Below are positions 1 through 8,591 of a DNA stretch of 64,000 nucleotides, piece after piece. The translations under genes and the position numbers were made by a program. The notes beneath the pieces are model-generated. The model ran no database searches. It was not told the DNA's origin and was given only the letters and a program-made list of their open reading frames with translations. How positions within the stretch are numbered: position 1 is the stretch's first letter; the number at the start of each line of letters is the position of its first letter. The stretch spans positions 44,865-108,864 of the forward strand of contig JAPZAS010000006.1 in the NCBI GenBank assembly GCA_027460525.1, read 5' to 3'. The DNA is from Candidatus Methanoperedens sp. GTDB lineage: Archaea; Halobacteriota; Methanosarcinia; Methanosarcinales; Methanoperedenaceae.

Positions 1-1016
1 CGCTTCCTGTCAGCATCGGCGATGTCAATATCTGGCTCATTGCCATCCTTGCGATCTGTTTTATAGCTGCTCTCACGCCTATATGGAGCTTCACCCAGCC
101 CACCATATACATGTTCTTCTATGTGGTGTTCTTCGGGCTTATAGCGCTTGTCGCTTCCCTGATTATCGGCCATCCTGATTATGTCATGCCGGATTACACG
201 GATTTCTTTGCAGGATTTACGGGTTCAGCCGCAATGCCTCTCTGGCCCCTCCTTTTCGTCACCATAGCCTGTGGGTCTGTCTCGGGGTGGCACAGCCTGG
301 TGAGCAGTTCTGCTACATCAAAGCAGATAGAGAACGAACGCGACGTCGCACCTGTGACAGCCGGTTCCATGCTTGCCGAAGGGGCACTTGCATTACTTGC
401 GCTCTCCATCGTGGCCGTGCTCCCTGTAGCGGATACAAAGGGGCTTGCAGCTGCGTCAATATTCACAAAAGGGGCCGGGTCTCTTCTCGGGGGAAGTAAT
501 ACGGCGCTGGCATACGTTGGGCTCATATTTATCGCCCTGGCGCTTGCCGTCATGATGCTTGTGGTGCGCCTCGGGAGGCTCACGATACATGAAATAGGTG
601 GGGAAAAAGTGTCTCTGCTTGGTAACAAGTATATTGCCTCAATACTCTTCCTGGCGGTGACTTTTGTACTGGCTAGCCCAACCTTCGGAGGCACATGGTT
701 TTATATCTGGGTTTTGTTCGGCGGGTCAAACCAGCTCATGGCAGGGCTTTCACTGATGCTTATTACGCTATGGCTTCTCGATACTAAAAAGGGCTGGATG
801 ATCTCAGGAGTCCCTGGAGCGTTCATGATTGTCACGACGATCGCGGCCCTGGGTTATGCGAGCTATCAGTCTCTTACAAAGGGATTTGCCTCAACTCCGA
901 TTGCAGCGGGGAACATAGTGGCAGGTATCATAGGAGTAATTCTGATAATCGCAGCACTTATCATGTGTATTGATATATACGGGGCTTTCAAGAGAAGAAA
1001 AAAGGTTCCCCAGTAA
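1..1016 (+). CDS. cstA: CstA-family carbon starvation/peptide or pyruvate transporter, C-terminal part
   Basis: The reading frame is already open at base 3 and runs to the stop at 1016, so the gene starts before the window. The visible 337 residues are a multi-pass membrane protein with about eight hydrophobic segments. They carry the CstA-typical sequence around WSFTQP, followed by the conserved segments CGSVSGWHSLVSSSATSKQ and FGGSNQLMAGL. CstA proteins import peptides or pyruvate across the cytoplasmic membrane. The frame ends in a basic tail (KRRKKVPQ), consistent with a cytoplasmic C-terminus. A small conserved gene follows after 14 bases and two ArsA-like ATPases after that, all on the same strand, so a common transcript is likely. 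The family call is firm; the substrate is not determined by the sequence. Confidence 0.9.
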   Translation, partial: LPVSIGDVNIWLIAILAICFIAALTPIWSFTQPTIYMFFYVVFFGLIALVASLIIGHPDYVMPDYTDFFAGFTGSAAMPLWPLLFVTIACGSVSGWHSLVSSSATSKQIENERDVAPVTAGSMLAEGALALLALSIVAVLPVADTKGLAAASIFTKGAGSLLGGSNTALAYVGLIFIALALAVMMLVVRLGRLTIHEIGGEKVSLLGNKYIASILFLAVTFVLASPTFGGTWFYIWVLFGGSNQLMAGLSLMLITLWLLDTKKGWMISGVPGAFMIVTTIAALGYASYQSLTKGFASTPIAAGNIVAGIIGVILIIAALIMCIDIYGAFKRRKKVPQ

Positions 1017-1030
1017 AATGAGGTGTAACA

Positions 1031-1318
1031 ATGGATACGCAGAAAGATGAGAAAAAAAGATTTGCCTCCATAAAGAGCGCCATCAAGGACTTCGTATACG
1101 GGATGGCTGCCCACGACATGGTAACGTATTCGCTTCGCACGCGGATGCATATGGAAAATCTTTTCATGCTGATAGTGATGGGTGACATGCTGGGGATACC
1201 TGTGCTTCCCCCATATTACTCGCTGCGCCTGCTTCCTCACGTTGTGCCGCATGTGAAGACCTGGAAGAGGACGCTCTTGCGCGACCGGGACGTGACGGAC
1301 AGGATGTTCGGAGGCTGA
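1031..1318 (+). CDS. Small conserved protein of unknown function between cstA and ArsA-like genes
   Basis: A 95-residue protein with a good ribosome binding site (GAGGTG seven bases before the ATG). It is rich in Met, His and Arg and has one moderately hydrophobic central stretch (NLFMLIVMGDMLGIPVLPP) followed by a basic segment (LRLLPHVVPHVKTWKR). No catalytic motif is visible. The central hydrophobic part could be a monotopic or re-entrant membrane helix. It lies 14 bases after the CstA stop and 34 bases before the first ArsA-like ATPase, so it probably works with them. A role as the membrane-side partner linking the ATPases to the transporter is plausible, but this is inference from position only. 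Confidence 0.75.
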   Translation: MDTQKDEKKRFASIKSAIKDFVYGMAAHDMVTYSLRTRMHMENLFMLIVMGDMLGIPVLPPYYSLRLLPHVVPHVKTWKRTLLRDRDVTDRMFGG

Positions 1319-1352
1319 AGATATTCTAAAAGAAATTGTAGAGCGTCCTGGT

Positions 1353-2288
1353 ATGAAATACCTGCTCTTCGCTGGTAAGGGCGGTCTCGGGAAGACCACT
1401 CTTTCAGCAATTACCGCACGATATCTCGCATCGAAAGGTAAGAAAGTCATAGTTTTTTCTACAGACCCGCAGGCATCTCTCACCGATGTATTCGAGCATG
1501 ACCTTTTCGGGAAAGGTGAGGTGCAGCTTGCCCCGAACCTCTTTGCTCTTGAGATAGATGCGGACAGGGTGGTCTCGGAATACCAGGCAAGTGTCAGGAA
1601 AAAGATATTGGACATGTACGGTGAGGTCCCTGAGGAGATCGAAGACTATATTAAGAGCGCCTCAGCGCAGCCTGCCATGTCCGAAAGTGCCACCTTTGAC
1701 AGTATGATTGAACTAATTATGGCAGGGAACTATGATTACTACATCTTCGACATGATGCCTCACGGGCATGCTATACGCTTCCTTTCCATGGCATCCCTTC
1801 TTGATGTCTGGATAAACAAAGTTGTGGACATAAGAAAGGATTCACAGGACGTGGATGAAAGGGTTAAGAGGATATCCGGCAAGAAGCAGGTATCTGAGGA
1901 AATGGGAATACTTGAGGAACTCCAGGATATCAAGAACAGACTTGGCTTTATGGCAAAGATCATAGGCGGGCGTGATACAACTGCCCTCTTTTATGTGGTT
2001 ATCCCTGAACAGATGGCTATCCTTGATACCGAGATAGCGATCAAGGAATTCAGGAAATTCGGGATCGAACTTTCCGGGATCATCGTGAACCAGGTGTATC
2101 CGCGCGAGCTACTGAATGACCCGAATGTGCCCGATTTCCTGAAGAGCAGGGTCAAAATGCAGCAGGGAAATATGGAGACAATACACAAGAAATTTGGCGG
2201 CAGGATAGTGGCGGAGGTCCCGATGATGGACCGCGAGCCCAAAGGACTTTTGACGCTAGAAAAGACTGCGGGTATAGTGTATGGGTGA
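1353..2288 (+). CDS. ArsA/Get3-like P-loop ATPase, first of a tandem pair
   Basis: A 311-residue single-domain ArsA-family ATPase. The deviant Walker A motif GKGGLGKTT lies at residues 8-16. The switch region that normally reads DTAPTGH is DMMPHGHAIRFL near residue 133, so the usual D-T-A-P is changed to D-M-M-P while the GH pair is kept. A VNQVYP segment near residue 247 matches the family's adenine-binding VNQ(V/L)xP motif. ArsA/Get3 proteins dimerise and couple ATP hydrolysis to moving arsenite or tail-anchored membrane proteins. The gene overlaps the next ATPase gene by four bases (GTGA), so the two are translationally coupled and could form a heterodimer equivalent to the two halves of fused ArsA. 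No ArsB, ArsR or ArsD is nearby, so arsenic export is not supported. Confidence 0.88.
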   Translation: MKYLLFAGKGGLGKTTLSAITARYLASKGKKVIVFSTDPQASLTDVFEHDLFGKGEVQLAPNLFALEIDADRVVSEYQASVRKKILDMYGEVPEEIEDYIKSASAQPAMSESATFDSMIELIMAGNYDYYIFDMMPHGHAIRFLSMASLLDVWINKVVDIRKDSQDVDERVKRISGKKQVSEEMGILEELQDIKNRLGFMAKIIGGRDTTALFYVVIPEQMAILDTEIAIKEFRKFGIELSGIIVNQVYPRELLNDPNVPDFLKSRVKMQQGNMETIHKKFGGRIVAEVPMMDREPKGLLTLEKTAGIVYG

Positions 2289-3235
2289 AAAAGATGAATA
2301 AACTCACTGAAGGAAAAGCCAAATACGTTTTTTTCGGGGGTAAAGGCGGAGTGGGTAAAACAGTAATGGCTTCGGCAACAGCCATCTACCTTGCATCGTG
2401 GGGCAAAAAAACACTCCTTTGCAGCACGAATCCGGTGCATAGCCTCTCAAGCTGCTTCGGACAGCAATTTATTGGGGGCGGTGAGGCGCCAGTCGAGGGA
2501 TGCAGTAACCTCTTTGCACTTGAGATCGAAACAGGTGCGACAGTTGAGAAGTATCGCGAGAACACCCGCAGCAAGATTCTCGATTTCCTGAAATATGCAG
2601 ACATACCGATAGATCCGACGCCTTTTATTGATGCTGCCATAACGAATCCTGCCTTTGAGGAATCCGCCATGTTCGACAACGTTGTGGACATCATACTCCA
2701 GAACAGGTATGATTACTATGTCTTTGACACTGCACCGGTTGCACATACCTATCGCCTTCTTGGAATGAGCAGGATGTACGACATATGGCTTGGGAAAATG
2801 ATAAAGAGCAGGGAGGAGGCGTTATGTCTCAAAAAATCCCTTTCTTTCAAAAAGGAAAAAAAAGAGGTTTGTGATCCAATGGTCGAAGGCCTTCTGGAAT
2901 CCAGACGTAAAACAGAGGAGATAAGGAAGATCATAACGGATCCGGCCCTCACCGCTTTCTATTTTGTCACGCTTCCGCTGGCGCTTCCCATCTCTGTGGT
3001 GGAGAGGTTCATTTACTGGGTAAGAGCATTCCAGATTCCCGTCGGCGGGGTGATAGTTAACCAGGTCATGCCGCTCTCGGACTCAAGCTCATCTTTCATC
3101 GTGAACAAACAGGCCGAGCAGAAGCATTATCTTGAGCTCATTGATAGAAAGTTCGGGGCTCTTGTTATCGCAAAGATACCGATGTTCGAGGGAGAGATAA
3201 GGGGAGTGGATATGCTGAAAAAGGTTCTGAAATGA
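2285..3235 (+). CDS. ArsA/Get3-like P-loop ATPase, second of a tandem pair
   Basis: A 316-residue paralogue of the preceding gene. It has Walker A GGKGGVGKT near residue 20, the switch motif DTAPVAHTYRLLG near residue 148 (alanine in place of the usual glycine before the histidine) and VNQVMPLS near residue 258. I start it at the GTG at 2285, which overlaps the upstream stop as GTGA; an ATG at 2294 is the alternative. The two copies differ at complementary positions. Copy 1 has a degenerate DTAP but keeps GH, while copy 2 keeps DTAP but has AH. That suits an asymmetric heterodimer. The gene is the last of the cstA, small protein, ATPase, ATPase run. The true client is unknown. Confidence 0.88.
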   Translation: MKKMNKLTEGKAKYVFFGGKGGVGKTVMASATAIYLASWGKKTLLCSTNPVHSLSSCFGQQFIGGGEAPVEGCSNLFALEIETGATVEKYRENTRSKILDFLKYADIPIDPTPFIDAAITNPAFEESAMFDNVVDIILQNRYDYYVFDTAPVAHTYRLLGMSRMYDIWLGKMIKSREEALCLKKSLSFKKEKKEVCDPMVEGLLESRRKTEEIRKIITDPALTAFYFVTLPLALPISVVERFIYWVRAFQIPVGGVIVNQVMPLSDSSSSFIVNKQAEQKHYLELIDRKFGALVIAKIPMFEGEIRGVDMLKKVLK

Positions 3236-3384
3236 ATCTAATTTGAGTTGATACATATTTATTTAGGGTTCTGTCAGGTTATCGGTTGGTTGAGGGGGTG
3301 TAAAGTTTAAGGACATAATAGCTCAGCTTGAAAAATAGCATAAAGAATATGTTTATACGGCGCAGTCAAAGATTCCGGGGTTAA

Positions 3385-3723
3385 TTACTTGGGCAAGCAA
3401 CTTCCCGGGAAACTCCGGCACGCATGAAGTTCGTAGACAAATATTTCTGCTTTTACTCCCGGATCTTCATCCATTATCCTTTTTGTTTCTTCGACACTGG
3501 TGTTGAATATACCAACGCCTCTTACATCGCTTCCGTCAATGACAGGGCAGACAATCGACAGCAATCCATCTGCACGGAGCGCGAAGTTCCGCCGGCCATG
3601 TTCCCATATGATCTTTTCTGCGCCAAGTTCCTTGCTTTTCGGTCCGGCTCTCAAAATAACGAGACAGTAATTTTTTGTCGTGGGGAGCATCCGCCTCATG
3701 AAATCGTCAGTGATCGTTTGCAT
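3385..3723 (-). CDS. YCII-related domain protein
   Basis: A 112-residue protein matching the small YciI-like dimeric alpha/beta-barrel family. It contains a hydrophobic strand after the start (YCLVILRAG), a central LLSIVCPVIDGSDVRGVGIF segment and an acidic helix (SVEETKRIMDEDPGVKA) typical of this fold. YCII-like proteins have a conserved histidine and aspartate and sometimes act as small hydrolases or dehalogenases. Here the EDPGVKAEIFVYELH segment supplies the candidate Asp and His. It is a lone gene convergent with the ATPase operon and has no informative partner. The family assignment is from sequence pattern; the substrate is unknown. Confidence 0.75.
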   Translation of the reverse strand: MQTITDDFMRRMLPTTKNYCLVILRAGPKSKELGAEKIIWEHGRRNFALRADGLLSIVCPVIDGSDVRGVGIFNTSVEETKRIMDEDPGVKAEIFVYELHACRSFPGSCLPK

Positions 3724-4060
3724 GTCGTAAACCTCTAAAGAAGTATTTCAATATTGAAGCTATGGACTTTCTTTTCTTTATATGTAATGCTACTTACTAT
3801 CAGTGCTGCGCGATCAAGAGGTGAAGTAGACTTATTTCATGGAGATACCCAGCAGCTCGCTGCAGGGAGTGTCACGACCGCAGCGTGCGACCCAACACCG
3901 CTTTGCCCGCTAACGTGGAGAGGTAAAGAATTCCATTTTAGGCAAATTCTTCACACTGCATATCTTTCCGTGGCTACAAAAGAGCATGTCCGTGCTTTCC
4001 ACACCGATAACATCCTCGGAAAGTTTCTTATTGATCTACGCATATGATATTGAGGAAATC
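3724..4060. other. Intergenic stretch without a recognised gene
   Basis: The 337 bases between the YCII gene and the methyltransferase must hold the promoters of the divergent genes. A 97-codon ORF at 3754-4047 is open here, but its protein has no recognisable composition or motif and it overlaps the upstream region of the methyltransferase, so I do not call it. The part around 3850-3930 is richer in G and C than its surroundings. I could not identify an RNA gene in it. Confidence 0.4.
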
Positions 4061-4639
4061 ATGAATTTTTTTGATTCCGCATACGAGGGTATTCCACCAT
4101 GGGATATCGGGCGCCCACAGAAGGAGTTCATCAGGCTTGCGGAAAATGGAGAAATAAGCGGAAGAGTGCTTGATGTGGGATGTGGAACAGGGGAAAACTC
4201 ATTATATCTTGCCAGTAAGGGTCTTGAAGTGTGGGGCATCGATGCAGCACAGTCTGCCATCAAAAAAGCAAAAGACAAGGCAAAAGAACGTGGAATAACT
4301 GTAAACTTTCTCGTTTCAGACGCTCTCAAACTTCAATTGCTTCAGACTAAGTTCGATACCATAATCGACTGCGGCCTGTTTCACGTGTTCTCGGATGAGG
4401 AGCGTCCGATTTATGCTGCAAGTTTATCTTCGGCGCTCCATCCTGGTGGCAAGTATTTCATGCTCTGTTTCAGCGAGCATGAGCCGGGATCATACGGGCC
4501 AAGGAGAGTAACGCAGGCAGAGATACGGGCCACGTTCCGCGAAGGTTGGAAGATCAATTACATCAGGGAAGCGGAACTTGAAACAACGCTTGGGGCTGAG
4601 GGTGTGAAAGCCTGGCTGTCCTCCATTGCTCGTTTGTAG
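4061..4639 (+). CDS. Class I SAM-dependent methyltransferase (TehB/thiopurine methyltransferase-like)
   Basis: A 192-residue enzyme beginning at the ATG at 4061, which has a GAGGA ribosome binding site four bases upstream. A longer frame from 3986 adds 25 residues that do not resemble the family. SAM-binding motif I is VLDVGCGTGENSLYLASKG, motif II is the acidic VWGIDAA strand end, and a D-A-L-K-L motif follows as expected. The region with PPWDIGRPQ near the start is typical of small-molecule methyltransferases of the TehB/thiopurine type, which methylate tellurite, thiols or similar small acceptors. The C-terminal YFMLCFSEHEPG strand also fits. It stands alone between unrelated genes, so the acceptor cannot be inferred. 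Confidence 0.88.
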   Translation: MNFFDSAYEGIPPWDIGRPQKEFIRLAENGEISGRVLDVGCGTGENSLYLASKGLEVWGIDAAQSAIKKAKDKAKERGITVNFLVSDALKLQLLQTKFDTIIDCGLFHVFSDEERPIYAASLSSALHPGGKYFMLCFSEHEPGSYGPRRVTQAEIRATFREGWKINYIREAELETTLGAEGVKAWLSSIARL

Positions 4640-4807
4640 ATCAACGCCTGATTACATGCGTACTCTATAAGGCCTAGACCGTCACAAGAAAAAGAAAGGT
4701 AAGCGAAGACCCTGTAAATGAAAAGCAGCCAGATTACTTCTTATGCTTCTTCCTCAAGGTCAGCCTCTTCTATGATTTTACTGGTCATTAGAAAGGTGTT
4801 TAATCAA

Positions 4808-5332
4808 CTAAAGCTTCATAAATGAACTGTTTAGAAGTATGCATCCACTATCATATTCAGGAAAAATAATCTGTCTGATATTCTCAGCATTATTTCTCAA
4901 AAATCCCAACACATCTTTCAGATAGGGTTCTGTTCCCGGAACAATAACTGCACTGTTTTTGCCCCAGCTATTTATGCAATTGTCAATAGTCTCTCTACCG
5001 CCCTTTATCAGATCTTTATTCTCGTAAATATTATCGACAGCAAGATGCAGATAGTAGCACCTGATATATTCTTTTCTCGTTGCCAGTAACCATTTCAAGT
5101 CCTCTTTTTGTACCCATTCTTTTTTTCCCCTCTCGTTTAACTTTTCACTTCCCATCAAAGTCCTGATTGATACATTCAAGTGCCCGCACACGAATATCTT
5201 TCTTTCAGTATTGTGATCTTCAAATTCCTTTGGAGGATTCATATCATTCATGAATCGATTGATCTCTTCGGATATGACGGATGGTATTCCTGCCATTTCT
5301 GCTATTTTATCGTGTTCTGTATATCCTGCCAT
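4808..5332 (-). CDS. Hypothetical protein, 174 residues
   Basis: I do not recognise a family. The protein is soluble, with a charged N-terminal half (segments NDMNPPKEFEDHN and EKLNERGKKEWVQKEDLKW) and a predicted alpha/beta C-terminal half (SAVIVPGTEPYLKDVLGFL, IRQIIFPEYD). It has no membrane helix or signal peptide. The GHLNVSIRTLMG stretch near residue 50 might be part of a helix-turn-helix or a metal site, but nothing is decisive. It is transcribed away from the nuclease-like gene that begins 52 bases from its start. It is AT-rich and sits in a patch of lone small genes. Coding is likely from length and composition; function is unknown. Confidence 0.6.
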   Translation of the reverse strand: MAGYTEHDKIAEMAGIPSVISEEINRFMNDMNPPKEFEDHNTERKIFVCGHLNVSIRTLMGSEKLNERGKKEWVQKEDLKWLLATRKEYIRCYYLHLAVDNIYENKDLIKGGRETIDNCINSWGKNSAVIVPGTEPYLKDVLGFLRNNAENIRQIIFPEYDSGCILLNSSFMKL

Positions 5333-5384
5333 TTTTTCTTCACTTTCACTTTCCTCTTACCTCAATCTTATAATATAAAACTCC

Positions 5385-5884
5385 ATGAGATATCTGATGC
5401 ACTTCTCCAGCTTCGGAACTACCATTAATTCCAATATAATTGTCAATGCTATTACCCGCCACGGGATCCCTGTATTCCAAACGTCCGAGATCCATCTAAA
5501 ACCTTTCCTCTGTCGGGAAAGCGTCTGCAATCTTGCCGACATTATTGCAGTTTATAAACAATTTGAGAGGTTCTATATTGTGGGAATCGAGATCAAGGAA
5601 TGGGATAAGCGTGTATATCCGAAGATGGCGATGGAATATCTGGAGACATACAGGGGTACATGCGAATATTTCTATCTGGCAGCCAATAAATTCTCAAAGA
5701 GCACACTGGAATTGAAGGATATAGGATTGTTCGATCTTGGCAGGATGAAAGTTATTAAAAATCCAGGATATTTATATCCAGATGTGGAATTCAGAGCGAA
5801 TTTGATGAAGAGAATAAAAATAACTTCAAGGTGCTGCCAAATGCCATGGATGATCCATTCCAGAGGACGATTCTGGAGTTTTAG
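5385..5884 (+). pseudogene. PD-(D/E)XK-like nuclease domain protein, probably frameshifted
   Basis: The frame from 5385 encodes a pattern typical of PD-(D/E)XK nucleases: a strand with CNLADIIAVY followed by IVGIEIKEWDKR, giving the D and E-x-K catalytic residues at the end of adjacent strands. After about 5790 the same frame turns into a low-likelihood sequence (RANLMKRIKITSRCC) that stays open to 5999. The +1 frame from about 5795 instead reads SEFDEENKNNFKVLPNAMD and later FQRTILEF with a stop at 5882-5884, which looks like a natural continuation. I therefore read this as a single frameshift between about 5781 and 5795. It could also be a sequencing error. The product may have been a lone DNA endonuclease, perhaps of mobile-element origin. 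Confidence 0.6.
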
Positions 5885-5979
5885 ATCGCATTATTATACT
5901 GAAGGAACTGGTGTAAAATCAATGCTCATAATTGGTATTTTATTCCATGAAGTGGTATTTGGATATAGAGGCGATCAGC

Positions 5980-6558
5980 ATGAAGGTAGTAGCATTTAAC
6001 GGAAGCGCCCGAAAACAGGGCAACACTGCAATTCTCATAAACCATGTGTTCAGCGAACTGGAGAAAGTTGGGATAGAAACAGAATTAGTGGAGCTTGCAG
6101 GCAGGAAAATCCAGGGATGTACTGCCTGCTATAAATGTTTTGAAACAAAAGACAGGAAATGCGCAGTCAAAAATGATATAGTGAATGATTGTATTGAAAA
6201 GATGGTGGAAGCTGATGGAATTATTCTCGGTTCACCAACATATTTCGCCGATATAACCTCAGAAATGAAGGCTCTGATAGAACGTGCGGGATTTACCGCA
6301 ATGGCCAATGGTTCCATGTTCAAGCGAAAAGTAGGCGCCGCTGTGGTTGCGGTGCGAAGGGGAGGCGCAATACATGTTTTTGACTCGATCAATCATTTCT
6401 TCCTTATCAATCAGATAGTCGTTCCAGGTTCAAGTTACTGGAACATGGGCATGGGAAGAGAAATTGGGGATGTTGATAAAGACGAAGAAGGAATCCGGAA
6501 TATGAAGAATCTCGGAGAGAATATGGCATGGCTGCTTAAGAAAATAAGAAGTGATTGA
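5980..6558 (+). CDS. Iron-sulfur flavoprotein / NADPH-dependent FMN reductase family
   Basis: A 192-residue flavodoxin-fold protein. The start is the ATG at 5980 (GAGG upstream, sequence MKVVAFNGSARKQGNT), not the ORF start at 5932, because the FMN-binding loop GSARKQGNT must follow the first strand directly. The second FMN loop is GSPTYFADIT. Between them, CTACYKCFETKDRKC gives the compact Cys pattern C-x2-C-x2-C-x7-C, which is the 4Fe-4S-binding motif of the archaeal iron-sulfur flavoprotein (Isf) family. Isf proteins pass electrons from ferredoxin or F420 to small acceptors such as oxygen or peroxide, and act in the cytoplasm. The gene is not in an obvious operon. Confidence 0.85.
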   Translation: MKVVAFNGSARKQGNTAILINHVFSELEKVGIETELVELAGRKIQGCTACYKCFETKDRKCAVKNDIVNDCIEKMVEADGIILGSPTYFADITSEMKALIERAGFTAMANGSMFKRKVGAAVVAVRRGGAIHVFDSINHFFLINQIVVPGSSYWNMGMGREIGDVDKDEEGIRNMKNLGENMAWLLKKIRSD

Positions 6559-6688
6559 TTTGATTTTGTCTTAAGACCTGACACCTATCTCTCCCCGTAT
6601 ACTGGCTGAATTCCCACTGCCGCTTTTTGAAACCCCCGGTTTAGGTAACCGAAAAGAATAATAGAACCCTCTCTGTATATCGAGATTG

Positions 6689-6835
6689 ATGCCATCTGAA
6701 AAATGCACCTTCTGTTCGGGAGACAAATGCACAGCAGCAAACCTTGAGCCATGCGACTTCAAGGGTGATAATTTCAAAGAGTGCCTGCGCTACCGTCTCT
6801 ATTTCATAAGACCGCAGGCTATGCAGTTCCGTTAA
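6689..6835 (+). CDS. Tiny Cys-rich protein (48 residues)
   Basis: A 48-codon ORF that opens with MPSEKCTFCSGDKCTAANL and continues PCDFKGDNFKECLRYR. It has five cysteines, spaced C-x2-C-x4-C, then C and C, a pattern suited to a small zinc or Fe-S site. No long ORF competes in this 375-base gap; a 68-codon frame on the other strand has no recognisable features. The upstream ribosome site is weak (CGAGA). The ordered Cys spacing and the CDF-GDNFKEC stretch argue for a real gene, and the ECxRYR ending is common in short archaeal Cys-rich proteins. No function can be assigned. Confidence 0.45.
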   Translation: MPSEKCTFCSGDKCTAANLEPCDFKGDNFKECLRYRLYFIRPQAMQFR

Positions 6836-6933
6836 TTATCGAAGCTGAAAAAATAGCTTTCAGAAACGTATCTATATACAGATTCGTGCCATCAGTACTC
6901 ATAGGGTTCATCATATGTCAGCGAATTTTATCA

Positions 6934-7602
6934 TCATCGGCACTTTTCAATCTCTTTTGCTATTTTTTCGGCTTCCGTTCCGGGAGTCTTTGAGCCATAA
7001 ATTGTTCGCCCAGCTATAACATAATCTGCACCAGCCTTTATGGCATCTGCTGCACTTCCTCCCTGCGCGCCCACGCCTGGCGAGATTATCGTCAGACTCC
7101 CGACAATACTTCGTATCTGCTTTATTCTTTCAGGGCGCGTTGCAGGAGCCACCACGCCCTGTGCTTTGCAATCAACTGCAAGAGCCGCAATCTCAAGGGC
7201 TTTTGGCGCCATGAACTCTACTGCCCCCGGATGGCTCATTTCCGTAACAACATATATCTCCCCTTTGTATTCCTGCGCCGTTTTCACGCACTCAAGAAGG
7301 CTGTCCCTTCCTGTAAAACCATGCACTATAACCGCACTTGCGCCTGCCTCAAACGCCTGTCTGCATATAATCTGCGCTGTGTTTGGGATGTCAGCCACCT
7401 TAAAATCCGCAATTACAGGCGCAAATTCGCAAATCCTGTCAATTATCCCAAGTCCTGCCCCAAGAACAAGCGGGTAGCCTATCTTGATGGCATCCACATG
7501 CTTTGCTGCGGCTTTGGATATAGAGACGGCTTTATTTTCATCTGTAACATCAAGGGCAAGGATAAGGCGCGTTTTCCTGCGTACTGGCTGCATAGCAATC
7601 AT
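6934..7602 (-). CDS. pyrF: Orotidine 5'-phosphate decarboxylase
   Basis: This enzyme decarboxylates OMP to UMP, the last step of de novo pyrimidine synthesis. The start [19 protein letters not shown] at 7602 is chosen because the longer frame (to 7707) would run into the divergent nadA gene; the second ATG at 7593 is possible. The signature LILALDVTD (substrate Asp) begins the barrel. The catalytic core [14 protein letters not shown] holds the Lys and Asp of the D-x-K-x-x-D motif, and the phosphate-binding region is [10 protein letters not shown] with YVIAGRTIY near the end. At about 222 residues the length matches archaeal PyrF. It is divergent from nadA with only 78 bases between the starts, so the two promoters share that gap. 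Confidence 0.95.
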   Translation of the reverse strand: MIAMQPVRRKTRLILALDVTDENKAVSISKAAAKHVDAIKIGYPLVLGAGLGIIDRICEFAPVIADFKVADIPNTAQIICRQAFEAGASAVIVHGFTGRDSLLECVKTAQEYKGEIYVVTEMSHPGAVEFMAPKALEIAALAVDCKAQGVVAPATRPERIKQIRSIVGSLTIISPGVGAQGGSAADAIKAGADYVIAGRTIYGSKTPGTEAEKIAKEIEKCR

Positions 7603-7680
7603 AACGTTTCTCAATCTCTTTAATATTGCCGTGAAGTTAGAAAACAATTTAAGCAATAGGATAATGTCTGACCCTGAAAT

Positions 7681-8589
7681 ATGGATGAAGTCAAAAGAAT
7701 AGAACAATTAAAAAAAGAAAAAAATGCAATCATCCTTGCGCATAACTACCAGCGCGGGGATGTGCAGGATATCGCTGACTTTGTAGGGGATTCCTTCGGC
7801 TTGAGCCAGAAAGCCGCTTCTCACGCGGCTTCCGTTATTGTCTTTTGCGGTGTGGATTTCATGGCAGAGAGTGCTGCAATCCTCTGCCCGAAAAAAACCG
7901 TGCTCATGCCAGAGCTCAGCGCCCAGTGCCCGATGGCTGCCATGATAACCGCCGAGTTATTAAGACAGGAGAAGGAAAAATATCCAGAAGCTGCTGTCGT
8001 TTGTTACGTGAATACCCCCGCATCGGTTAAAGCCGAAAGCGATATATGCTGCACTTCTGCGAACGCCGTTAAAGTGGTGGACTCATTGGCTGAAGATGAG
8101 ATAATCTTCGTCCCTGATAAAAATCTTGCCCTGTATGTTGCAGCCCATACAAAAAAGAAAATCATTCCCTGGAACGGGTACTGTCCCACCCACCACCTTA
8201 TACTGCCAGGCGATATACTGCTTGAAAAAGAGGAGCATCCCGATGCCGAGGTGCTGGTTCATCCCGAGTGTAGACCCGATGTCATAACCCTTGCTGATAA
8301 GGTGCTGAGCACTGAGGGCATGTTAAAATATGCCGGGCTTTCCGCATCGCGGGAGTTCATCATAGGCACTGAGGTCGGACTTTTACACCGCCTGGGCAAA
8401 GAAAATCCCGATAAGACCTTCATTCCCGCAACACGATATGCCGTCTGTCCGAATATGAAAATGAACACACTGCAGAGCATTATCCGCTCCCTTGAAAGAA
8501 ACGAGCATGTGATAAAAGTCCCTGAGGACATAAGGATTAAAGCAAAACTTGCACTTGACAGGATGCTGGAAGTGGGAAGGGGCGACTGA
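7681..8589 (+). CDS. nadA: Quinolinate synthase
   Basis: NadA condenses iminoaspartate with dihydroxyacetone phosphate to quinolinate, feeding NAD synthesis, and needs a 4Fe-4S cluster. The 302-residue length is normal for the short archaeal/bacterial class. The N-terminal [22 protein letters not shown] segment is diagnostic. Candidate cluster or active-site regions include the conserved cysteine in SAQCPMAAM, the Cys in [11 protein letters not shown] and the HPECRPDV segment. GYCPTHH and [18 protein letters not shown] are further family-conserved blocks. No nadB or nadC is adjacent in the window. It is divergent from pyrF and convergent with hisB. Confidence 0.96.
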   Translation: MDEVKRIEQLKKEKNAIILAHNYQRGDVQDIADFVGDSFGLSQKAASHAASVIVFCGVDFMAESAAILCPKKTVLMPELSAQCPMAAMITAELLRQEKEKYPEAAVVCYVNTPASVKAESDICCTSANAVKVVDSLAEDEIIFVPDKNLALYVAAHTKKKIIPWNGYCPTHHLILPGDILLEKEEHPDAEVLVHPECRPDVITLADKVLSTEGMLKYAGLSASREFIIGTEVGLLHRLGKENPDKTFIPATRYAVCPNMKMNTLQSIIRSLERNEHVIKVPEDIRIKAKLALDRMLEVGRGD

Positions 8590-8591
8590 AA

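Noticed and set aside
1353..3235. Arsenic resistance operon
   Set aside because: The ATPases belong to the ArsA family, but no arsB, arsR, arsC or arsD is present and the neighbour is a CstA transporter.
3265..3284. Possible insertion-sequence end GGGTTCTGTCAGGTT
   Set aside because: It shares GGTTCTGTCA with the MITE-like element at 63712, but no matching inverted partner or transposase fragment is seen nearby.
3754..4047. 97-codon plus-strand ORF before the methyltransferase
   Set aside because: No recognisable protein character, and it overlaps the upstream region of a well-supported gene.
6571..6777. 68-codon minus-strand ORF
   Set aside because: No motif or ribosome site; the other strand has a more coherent Cys-rich ORF.
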